From contig JAGXOK010000005.1 of the NCBI GenBank assembly GCA_023659935.1, forward strand, positions 1 to 38,369: a stretch of DNA of 38,369 nt. Reading direction: 5' to 3'. Source of the DNA: Candidatus Aenigmarchaeota archaeon LH_S6 (lineage in GTDB: Archaea; Aenigmatarchaeota; Aenigmatarchaeia; QMZS01). Below, piece after piece: positions 32,266-38,369 of this stretch. Position 1 is the stretch's first letter, and the number at the start of each line of letters is the position of its first letter. The notes beneath the pieces are model-generated. The model saw nothing but the letters and a program-made list of their open reading frames with translations, was not told the DNA's origin and did not search any database. The translations under genes were made by a program, and so were the position numbers.

Positions 32266-32703
32266 TTATTTTTTTAAGTTTCGAATTAACATCTTTATCT
32301 CATCCAAATCTTTCTGCATATCTTCAACTTCTCTCTCAGCCTCTTTGTCAACCAGATAATCCCTCTCAACCTTTACTTTTTCTTTTTCTTCTTCCCTATT
32401 CTGGCTCATCAAAATTATTGGAGCTTGTACTGCTGCCAGACAGGAAAGAGTCAGGTTAAGAATAATAAAAGGCCATGGATCCCAACGATAAAAGTATGCA
32501 GTGAGATTGAGGTAAATCCAAACAGATATAAATATAGATAAAAGAAATATAAAAGACCAGGAACCACAAAATCTTGTTAATTTATCTGCTGCCTTTTGCC
32601 CAAGAGTTAATTTTCTTTTGTGCAATAAATGGCTATCTTTCTCAAGTTTATTGTTTATCCTTGAAAATTTTTTTTTGCCAGAATTTTCTTTTTTCTTAAC
32701 CAT
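32266..32703 (-). CDS. DUF1003 membrane protein
   Basis: A 145-residue protein. A basic N-terminus (about 1-40), two membrane helices (GSWSFIFLLSIFISVWIYLN and WPFIILNLTLSCLAAVQAPI), the signature IILMSQNREEEKEK after the second helix and a coiled-coil tail. DUF1003 function is unknown. It is coupled to pcm. Confidence 0.88.
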   Translation of the reverse strand: MVKKKENSGKKKFSRINNKLEKDSHLLHKRKLTLGQKAADKLTRFCGSWSFIFLLSIFISVWIYLNLTAYFYRWDPWPFIILNLTLSCLAAVQAPIILMSQNREEEKEKVKVERDYLVDKEAEREVEDMQKDLDEIKMLIRNLKK

Positions 32704-32719
32704 ACGTTGATTTTTTAAA

Positions 32720-32949
32720 TGTTGGGAGAGGGGTTTGATGAAGGAGATTTTTTACCCAAAAAAATCTTACCCTCGCTCTCTGCGTTTCTCAGCGCTAAAA
32801 ATCATCGAATTCTCTCAAAGCTCACATTTTTCTTTTAGTTTTGGTTTTTAAAGGTTCCGAGCCCTTTTTTTGGCTCGAGCCTTTTTAACCAATCCAACCA
32901 ATAAAAGGCTCGTATGAGCGCAGCGCCTTAGCCACTAGACTACCCCAAC
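32720..32949 (-). tRNA. tRNA with CAT anticodon (probably elongator Met) carrying two introns
   Basis: Exons fold into acceptor GTTGGGG/TCCCAAC with A73, D-stem GTCT/AGGC, anticodon stem CTGCG/CGCAG with loop CTCATAA, variable AGAGC, T-stem GAGGG/CCCTC with loop TTCAAAC: 73 nt. A 127-base intron (32786-32912) sits after position 37, the canonical site, with a textbook bulge-helix-bulge: 3-base bulges TAC and AAA around the 4-bp helix CTCA/TGAG. A second intron of 30 bases (32739-32768) interrupts the T-loop after its first base and is almost all hairpin (AGATTTTTT with AAAAAATCT). The stem is not initiator-like (no GGG/CCC), so elongator Met is favoured; Ile2 (lysidine/agmatidine-type CAT) is possible. 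Confidence 0.88.
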
Positions 32950-32977
32950 ATAAATTTATAAGAAATATTTTTTATGG

Positions 32978-33559
32978 TTAATATCCTTTTCTTGCATCAG
33001 AAAAATCAGGTGCTTTATCCTGTTCTTCAAAATTAAATTCCTGCCAGTCTCTTTCAGCACTTTTTGTCGGTTTTTTATCTTCTGATTTCTTTTCTTCTGT
33101 TTTAACTTCTTTTCCCTCCTCTTTTTTAGATTCTGCAGAATTTTCTATCCCTCTCTTAATTTTCTCTGCAAGTTGTGGTAAATCTTCTCTTTTTACTTCA
33201 ATTTTTACGAGACTCTGGATTGGTAAACCTTTATCCCCTTCAAACCTTGGAATTATATGAAAATGTAGATGTGGTATCTCTTGACCAGCCAATTTTCCAT
33301 CATTTATTCCTATATTGTAATCTGTTGTTTCAACAATTTTAGGAATAACTTTTGCCAATTTAAAAATCACCAAAAACAGTTCTTTTGCCTCATTTTCTGG
33401 CATTTCTTCCAGTTTCTGATAATGCTTTTTTGGAATTATGATTGTATGTCCTAAGGAAGAAGGATTTACATCAAGAAAAGCAATGTTTAAGGAATCCTCA
33501 TAAACTTTGAGGGTAGAAATTTCTCCATTTGCAATTTTACAAAATAGACACTCTACCAT
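32978..33559 (-). CDS. HIT-family hydrolase with charged C-terminal extension
   Basis: A 193-residue protein. Residues 1-115 are a complete HIT domain (CLFCKIANGEIST, then HLHFHIIPRF with the catalytic His triad). The remaining 70 or so residues are Lys/Glu-rich and disordered-looking. HIT proteins hydrolyse nucleoside-phosphoramidates and dinucleotides; the substrate here is unknown. CxxC at the N-terminus suggests a zinc-binding Hint-type member. It lies downstream of smc on the same strand. Confidence 0.92.
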   Translation of the reverse strand: MVECLFCKIANGEISTLKVYEDSLNIAFLDVNPSSLGHTIIIPKKHYQKLEEMPENEAKELFLVIFKLAKVIPKIVETTDYNIGINDGKLAGQEIPHLHFHIIPRFEGDKGLPIQSLVKIEVKREDLPQLAEKIKRGIENSAESKKEEGKEVKTEEKKSEDKKPTKSAERDWQEFNFEEQDKAPDFSDARKGY

Positions 33560-33641
33560 AATATTTTAACAATTATATTAATTACTTTTTGACTTCTATT
33601 ATTTCAGCTCCAAAAGGAACAGAAAATTCATACTTCTTAAT

Positions 33642-36071
33642 TTACTTCTGATTAATCTTAATCCCAACAACACTTGAAACCCCGTTTTCAGCAACAACAC
33701 CATAAACTTGATCACTCTTGGAGATTGTGGCATCATTATGAGTAATAATAATATATTGCTGTTCTTTGGAGAATTCTTTGACAACATCTATAACCTTTTT
33801 TGTATTTTCTCTGTCAAGGGTGGCATCAATTTCATCAAGTAAAACAAAGCAGCTTGGTTTGCATTTCTGTATTGCAAGCAGAAATCCTATTGCAGTTATT
33901 GTTTTTTCTCCCCCAGAAAGAGAATCTATACCCAGCAGTCTTTTTCCCTTTGGTCTTGCTTTGATAAGTAATCCGGAATAGATCTCTTCTTGCTCCTCTA
34001 AAACCAAATAACCTTCACCACCTGTGAACCTGAAATAAATATCTTTAAATTCTTTGTTCACCTCCCTGAACAAATCCATAAATTTCTCTTTTCTTCTATT
34101 TTCAATCTCAGTTATCACCTTCAAAATTGCATATTTTTCCTCAACAATTTTTTCAACTTTCTCTTTTAAATTTTCATATTCCCCTCTGTATTTTTCAAAG
34201 TCCTCAACAGCCTTCAGGTTTAGTGGACCTAATTTGCTAACTTCATTTGTATAACTTTTTAACCTATCTTTTAATTCGGAAATATTACCTTCCTCAACCT
34301 CATCAAATAATTCTATTTCAGAAAGTTTATCCTGATAATTTTTAACTTCTACTTCTATTCTTGCTAATTTTATTTTTTCATCAGATAAATCACTCTGCAC
34401 CCTTAATTTCCTTTCATACCCTTTCCTTCTTTTCTCCCTGCTTTTTTTAAGTTTTTCTTCTATTTTTTCAACTTCTTTTCCTATACCAGCATATTTGCTG
34501 CTTGTTTCTTTTCTCTTTTTGCTTACTTTTTCTAATCCTTTGTTTAAAACCTTTAATTCTTTCTCAAGATTTTTGTTTTCTTCAACCAGATTTTTAATTT
34601 CTTCCCTACTTTTAGTTAGGTCAAAAACCTGCTCTTTGTATCCCCCTAAAACAGCACCACTCCTCTCAATCAGGGAACCTTCTAAAGTTGCAATTCTATA
34701 CTTGTTTACAAACTGTTTGGAATTCTCTACTTTATCTATAATAATAGTATTTCCCAGAACATATTCAACAACCTTTCTGAATTTCTTATCAAAACTAACA
34801 ATGTTTATTGCCCTATCAATTACTCCTTTTCCCTTCGGTGCTTCTATAATATTTCCTTTAATCTTGTCAAGAGGCAGGAATTTTGCCTTACCTATCTTGT
34901 TTTCTTTCAAATATTTTATATAAACAGGAATTTTGTCAAAAGATTTTATAACCAAATCATTTTTTGTACTTCCAAGGGTAGCATCAATTGCCTGTTTGTA
35001 TTCAGGTTTGCAATCTATAATCTGTTTTACAGACCCAAGAATATCTTCCTTATCAATTAAAAATTTGATTGCCTTGGGTTTATTTATTTCTGAAATCTGT
35101 TCAATATATTTCTCCAACCTACCTCTTTCCTTGTTGTTTAAACTTATTTTATTTTCTAATTTTAAAATTTCACTTTTCACTTTTTCCTGTTCTTCTATTA
35201 TTTTAACCTCCTCGCTTCCCCTAAAAATATTTTTCCTATATTCCTTTACTTCATTTTCGTACTCTTCAGTACTTTTGTCTATATCCTGAACTTCTTTGTC
35301 TATATCCTTTATTTTTTTAGCATATTCCCGCTCTTTTTCACTGATCTTTTCTTTCTTATCAAGACAATCATCCAATTTTTTCTTTAAAATCGAGAATTTT
35401 ATTTTTTTAATTTTTGAATTCATTTCATTATAAGTTTCAACTTTTCTCTTTTCTTCTGATATATTCTGAAATAATTTTTCTTTTTCTTTCAAAAGCATAT
35501 TCTGTTCCTTCAAAATATCATCAACTTTCCTCATTTCTTTTTCACTCTTCTTCTTTTTTTCATCAAATTCAGCCAAACCTGCAAGTTTATCTATAACCTG
35601 TCTTCTTTCTAATGGATTCATTTCCAGAACTCTTGTAACATCCCCCTGGGCCACTATATTTAGCCAATTTGGCGAAATCCTTGCCTCTCTCAATAAATCA
35701 ATAATCATCTGCCTTGTCTCTATTTTATCGTTTAACCTATAAGTTGATTGTCCCTGTTGGTTTATCTTTCTCTCAATTTTAATTATCTCCCTATCAAATT
35801 TTATTTCTTTGTTGGAATTATCAATTTCAAATTCAACTTTTGCACTTTCACTTTCACTTTTATCACTCTTAAAAAGCAGGTCTTCCATCCTGTCTGCTCT
35901 CAGAGCCTTTGCAGAATTCTTCCCTAAAACAAAAGAGAAAGCATCTAATAAATTGGATTTTCCAGAACCATTATTTCCAGCAATGCAGGTGATTCCATCC
36001 CCAATAACCAAACCAACCTTGTTTTTAAAAGATTTAAAACCCTGTAAAGTTAACTTCAAAAGTTTTACCAT
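33642..36071 (-). CDS. smc: Chromosome segregation ATPase SMC, short-armed
   Basis: I start at ATG 36069-36071 (MVKLLKLTLQGFKSFKNKV) since the upstream start at 36101 adds ten residues and overlaps ttuA. This gives 809 residues; archaeal SMCs usually have about 1,150-1,190. Walker A is AGNNGSGKSN, the signature motif is DSLSGGEKTITA and Walker B CFVLLDEIDATLD. The hinge (about residues 335-490) has RSGAVLGGYK near its end. The coiled-coil arms, about 165-335 and 490-650, are roughly half the normal length. Head and hinge are complete, so it is not a truncation. It is in an operon with its kleisin. Confidence 0.95.
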   Translation of the reverse strand: MVKLLKLTLQGFKSFKNKVGLVIGDGITCIAGNNGSGKSNLLDAFSFVLGKNSAKALRADRMEDLLFKSDKSESESAKVEFEIDNSNKEIKFDREIIKIERKINQQGQSTYRLNDKIETRQMIIDLLREARISPNWLNIVAQGDVTRVLEMNPLERRQVIDKLAGLAEFDEKKKKSEKEMRKVDDILKEQNMLLKEKEKLFQNISEEKRKVETYNEMNSKIKKIKFSILKKKLDDCLDKKEKISEKEREYAKKIKDIDKEVQDIDKSTEEYENEVKEYRKNIFRGSEEVKIIEEQEKVKSEILKLENKISLNNKERGRLEKYIEQISEINKPKAIKFLIDKEDILGSVKQIIDCKPEYKQAIDATLGSTKNDLVIKSFDKIPVYIKYLKENKIGKAKFLPLDKIKGNIIEAPKGKGVIDRAINIVSFDKKFRKVVEYVLGNTIIIDKVENSKQFVNKYRIATLEGSLIERSGAVLGGYKEQVFDLTKSREEIKNLVEENKNLEKELKVLNKGLEKVSKKRKETSSKYAGIGKEVEKIEEKLKKSREKRRKGYERKLRVQSDLSDEKIKLARIEVEVKNYQDKLSEIELFDEVEEGNISELKDRLKSYTNEVSKLGPLNLKAVEDFEKYRGEYENLKEKVEKIVEEKYAILKVITEIENRRKEKFMDLFREVNKEFKDIYFRFTGGEGYLVLEEQEEIYSGLLIKARPKGKRLLGIDSLSGGEKTITAIGFLLAIQKCKPSCFVLLDEIDATLDRENTKKVIDVVKEFSKEQQYIIITHNDATISKSDQVYGVVAENGVSSVVGIKINQK

Positions 36072-36097
36072 AACCAAACCTTTTTTTAAGAAAGAAC

Positions 36098-37009
36098 TCA
36101 CTTATTTTTTAGTAATTCACAAAATTTACAAACATCCCTTGAAGAAGGCTCGCCGCAGATTTTGCAGTATTTTATTTTCCCTTTTTTGTAAAATCCTTTT
36201 TTTAGAGAAGGAATCAATAAATCAGCAAATTTGACAATCTGGAATAGAGCTCCAGGATATTTTTCTTCCAAATCATAAAGATATTTTCTTATCGTTTTCC
36301 TAACTGATTTTTTTCCAAAAGGGCATTTTTTCTCTTTATAATAAGGTAGTCCCAGAGCATCACAGTAAGCAAAAACTTCCTCTTCAGGTATCTCTCTCAA
36401 GGGCTTTATCCTTGGGACAAATTTCTTTATTTTTTTATTTTCAACCTTTGCCCCCAACCTCAAAAATTTATCCAGATTACCAAAGACAAAATTTAATAAA
36501 ACAGATTCTGCTTCATCATTCAGATTAAATCCAAAAGCGAGTTTTGTTGTTTTGTTTTCCCTTGCTTTTTTATTTAACAAATATCTTCTTAAAACACCAC
36601 AGTAGGTGCAGGCGTTTATTTTTTCATCTTTTATAATTTCTGGCAGACTTTTTCCAAATTCTTCTTCGAAAGAATAAATTTTTAGGGGAACTTTCATTAT
36701 TTCACAAACTTCTCTTGCTTTTTCAATTGTTTTTTTCCTATAATCTCCTATCCCTTCATCTATTGCTATTGCAAAAATTTTCATGTCTTTTCTTTTCTTA
36801 ATTATTTCGTTTAAAATATATAAACAGGTGGTAGAATCTTTTCCCCCTGAAATTGCGACACAAATCTTATCATTTTTTGAAATTAGATTATTTATCCTGA
36901 TATTTTTTTTGACTTTTTTTTCTATTGACCTAACAAAACATTTTTTGCATAATTCTGTACCCTCATATTCCCTCCTGAAATAAGTTTTTTTACCGCATTT
37001 ACAAACCAT
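36098..37009 (-). CDS. tRNA 2-thiolation protein TtuA/NcsA family
   Basis: A 303-residue PP-loop ATPase of the TIGR00269 type. An N-terminal zinc site (CKCGKKTYF, CKKCF), the PP-loop ISGGKDSTTCLY, the cluster cysteines CTYCGV and KKCPFG, and a C-terminal zinc ribbon (CKICGEPSSRDVCKFC) are all present. It adds sulfur to tRNA uridine 34 or 54 with a ubiquitin-like sulfur carrier. T54 thiolation stabilises tRNA at high temperature. It is placed between scpA and smc. Confidence 0.9.
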   Translation of the reverse strand: MVCKCGKKTYFRREYEGTELCKKCFVRSIEKKVKKNIRINNLISKNDKICVAISGGKDSTTCLYILNEIIKKRKDMKIFAIAIDEGIGDYRKKTIEKAREVCEIMKVPLKIYSFEEEFGKSLPEIIKDEKINACTYCGVLRRYLLNKKARENKTTKLAFGFNLNDEAESVLLNFVFGNLDKFLRLGAKVENKKIKKFVPRIKPLREIPEEEVFAYCDALGLPYYKEKKCPFGKKSVRKTIRKYLYDLEEKYPGALFQIVKFADLLIPSLKKGFYKKGKIKYCKICGEPSSRDVCKFCELLKNK

Positions 37010-37027
37010 AATTTCAATTAGATAGAT

Positions 37028-37660
37028 TTACTTTAATGAGATATAAAGATCCTCAAACAAGTTTTCTTGTCTTACCTTTATTTTCTGCTGGTCTGTAAGG
37101 TGTAAAATAGCGATAAAATATCTTGCTATTTCCAGGTTATTCTTTGTATTTGTTAGTTCATAAAAACTTGTCTTATTTATCTTTGAAATTTCTTTAAAAA
37201 CCTTTTCTACATAATCTTCGATATCGATTTCAACTATCTTTTGCAAGTTTTTTATTTTTTCTTCTCTGTTAAGTCTGGTTTTTTCTTTCATTTTTTTTTC
37301 ACTCAGCACTTTTTCTAAGGTTTGAGTTAATTCTTCAAAAGTTATGTTTCTGGCTGGAATTCTTTTGAGAGGAGGCTCAAGGATATTTAGGTCATCAATA
37401 TTTATTGTCTCTAATTCTCTTTCTTCTGTTTCTTCTTTTATAAGACTCTCTGACTTTAATCTTAATAAAATGGCAGAAACCAAAATAAATCTTGCAGGAA
37501 CCCTAAAATTTATTTCTTTTAACTCTCTTAGATAATTTAATAGAGAATCTGCAAGTTTTGATATATCAATGTTCCATGGATCTAGACCTTCTTCTATTAT
37601 AATCTCTCTTAGAACAGATTGAAAATCAGAACCATTAATAATCAAGAAGAGAATATCCAT
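37028..37660 (-). CDS. scpA: Kleisin ScpA (SMC partner)
   Basis: A 210-residue kleisin: FQSVLREIIIEEGLDPWNID, ISKLADSLLNYLRELKEINF, RVPARFILVSAILLRLKSES at the N-terminus (SMC-neck-binding region) and YELTNTKNNLEIARYFIAIL near the C-terminal winged helix (SMC-head binding). Together with the short SMC it should form the ring complex. No ScpB gene is adjacent, as in several archaea. Confidence 0.92.
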   Translation of the reverse strand: MDILFLIINGSDFQSVLREIIIEEGLDPWNIDISKLADSLLNYLRELKEINFRVPARFILVSAILLRLKSESLIKEETEERELETINIDDLNILEPPLKRIPARNITFEELTQTLEKVLSEKKMKEKTRLNREEKIKNLQKIVEIDIEDYVEKVFKEISKINKTSFYELTNTKNNLEIARYFIAILHLTDQQKIKVRQENLFEDLYISLK

Positions 37661-37668
37661 AATATTAC

Positions 37669-37800
37669 TTATCTTGCAATTATTTTTTTGATTTTCTGGG
37701 CTCTATCTTTCATCAAAATTCTGTAGCCGCAGTGGGGACAGATAGCACTCTCTTTTGTTTTCTCAATCTTCCCCTTGCATTTGATGCAAATGTAAGTCAT
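37669..37800 (-). CDS. rpoP: DNA-directed RNA polymerase subunit P
   Basis: A 43-residue RpoP (Rpb12/Rpc10 homologue). The zinc site is YICIKCKGKIE and AICPHCGYRILMKDRA; the CPHCGYRIL box with the following KxR is diagnostic. Its ATG shares one base with the sepF stop, so the two are coupled. It is below most gene-finder length limits. Confidence 0.93.
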   Translation of the reverse strand: MTYICIKCKGKIEKTKESAICPHCGYRILMKDRAQKIKKIIAR

Positions 37801-38156
37801 TATTCCACCCTTGAGACTACTGCGGAACTTGGACAAACTATCAATACAGATTTTGGGCCCATTACAATATCACCCTTTATGGCAATAACAGTCTTTTTTA
37901 TTCTTTCGATTGCCCTTTTAAGTTCTCCTACATCCTTTTCCTTTAATTCTTCTGTCTCAACTACAACAACTTTCCCTTCTCTAACCTCTTTCTGGATTTT
38001 ATCTGTATCTTTATATCCAGATATTTTTTCTATTTTTATCTCTATCTTTCCTTTTGTATCAGTAGGCTGCTCAACAATTTTATTGAAGTCTACATATTTA
38101 TCTTCTTCTTCATCAGCATCTTTCACGTTTTTCCCAAAGATTTTTTCAAGTACCAT
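37800..38156 (-). CDS. sepF: SepF-like cell division protein
   Basis: A 118-residue archaeal SepF. An N-terminal segment (MVLEKIFGKN) could bind membrane, followed by an acidic linker and the SepF/DUF552 core (GKVVVVETEELKEKDVGELK, RAIERIKKTVIAIKGDIVMG, then SVLIVCPSSAVVSR). SepF anchors FtsZ to the membrane in archaea lacking FtsA. It leads a minus-strand operon with rpoP, scpA, ttuA and smc. Confidence 0.93.
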   Translation of the reverse strand: MVLEKIFGKNVKDADEEEDKYVDFNKIVEQPTDTKGKIEIKIEKISGYKDTDKIQKEVREGKVVVVETEELKEKDVGELKRAIERIKKTVIAIKGDIVMGPKSVLIVCPSSAVVSRVE

Positions 38157-38200
38157 AATATATAAAATTATTTATAAGAGACAAGGAACTTTGATATTTT
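38157..38200 (-). promoter_or_regulatory. Promoter of the sepF-rpoP-scpA-ttuA-smc operon
   Basis: Minus strand reads CTTATAAATAATTTTATATA before the sepF ATG; TATAAATA at about 38171-38178 is some 20 bases from the ATG, consistent with a near-leaderless start. Confidence 0.5.
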
Positions 38201-38262
38201 AAGGATTTTTGGTTTTGGCTCCTTCTTTTCTGCTTTGCAGAAATCACAGGGCAATACTACCA

Positions 38263-38346
38263 ATTTTACAGATAAAGTCCCAAGAAAGCTACCGACTTTT
38301 AGTCGTGTAGATGGATTGGGTTTAGGATAAGAGTATTTAAAGTTTT
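38263..38346 (+). repeat. 84-bp structured dispersed repeat, copy 2
   Basis: Matches 7344-7427. Its fold is complete here: CCCAA (38279-38283) with TTGGG (38316-38320), CTAC (38289-38292) with GTAG (38307-38310), CGACT (38293-38297) with AGTCG (38301-38305). The inner part resembles the GACTTTAGTC hairpins at the right ends of IS605-type elements. It ends in TTTAAAG-T7 and is followed by an AT-rich tract up to the window edge. Confidence 0.75.
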
Positions 38347-38369
38347 TTTATTAATATTATTATGAAGAT

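Noticed and set aside
33599-33787. 62-codon minus-strand open frame overlapping the end of smc
   Set aside because: It reads smc codons in another frame, with no promoter or family match.
1-38369. CRISPR array
   Set aside because: No set of short, regularly spaced direct repeats was seen. The repeats present are palindromic island boundaries, a 24-bp tandem pair and dispersed copies.

Overview
The window looks like a piece of an AT-rich archaeal genome (roughly 30% GC by eye), most likely from a DPANN-type lineage such as Woesearchaeota, Pacearchaeota or Aenigmarchaeota; the exact lineage is a guess. The archaeal assignment is firm. It rests on aIF5B, archaeal PheS/PheT, ribosomal proteins S28e and L24e, RNA polymerase subunit P, aEF1B, archaeal SepF, YchF, a tetraether-lipid-synthase-like radical SAM protein, leaderless genes with TATA boxes about 26 nt upstream, and intron-containing tRNAs.

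Layout. (1) 1-4460 is a recombination-worn accessory island. A tyrosine recombinase gene is split into an N-terminal remnant (2160-2352, minus) and a C-terminal remnant (1-382, minus). Between them lie a Nudix hydrolase, a NERD-domain protein and a truncated HNH endonuclease. An AN1-finger/transglutaminase-like gene follows, boxed by a perfect 117-bp inverted repeat, and then a small membrane protein. The plus-strand cargo genes are followed by related imperfect palindromes of attC size. (2) 4456-7291 is pheT-pheS. (3) 7292-8206 is a graveyard: a structured 84-bp dispersed repeat, a TnpB-like remnant and a prephenate dehydratase pseudogene with an internal duplication. (4) 8211-11675 is a restriction-modification cassette (methyltransferase, RHH regulator, second methyltransferase, EVE-like/PD-(D/E)XK nuclease) again flanked by attC-like ends. 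(5) 11728-20463 is mostly core: tRNA-Phe with two non-canonical introns, infB, a sugar isomerase/kinase pair, a Tes-like radical SAM gene in one operon with a 2-oxoacid:ferredoxin oxidoreductase, a divergent HTH regulator, and rps28e-rpl24e. (6) 20581-20776 holds a second, inverted copy of the integrase 3' end and a TnpB remnant. (7) 20877-31165 has an XRE regulator, ychF, a stand-alone STT3/AglB C-terminal domain, a gene with two in-frame stops, acs, a large sequon-rich surface protein and a DUF4143-type ATPase. (8) 31170-38156 is an informational and cell-cycle block on the minus strand: aEF1B, a zinc ribbon, Pcm, DUF1003, a CAT-anticodon tRNA with two introns, HIT, a short SMC, TtuA/NcsA, ScpA, RpoP and SepF.

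How the parts fit. The most unusual signal is the set of attC-like palindromes whose paired arms co-vary and which sit 3' of plus-strand cargo genes. This suggests a decayed integron-like cassette array in an archaeon, with no integron integrase in view and only remnants of a Xer-type recombinase. Other points of note are the two tRNAs with T-loop introns, the Tes-OFOR operon that places a possible electron source beside a membrane-lipid radical enzyme, the half-length SMC encoded with its kleisin and SepF, and the truncated oligosaccharyltransferase near a heavily sequon-bearing surface protein.
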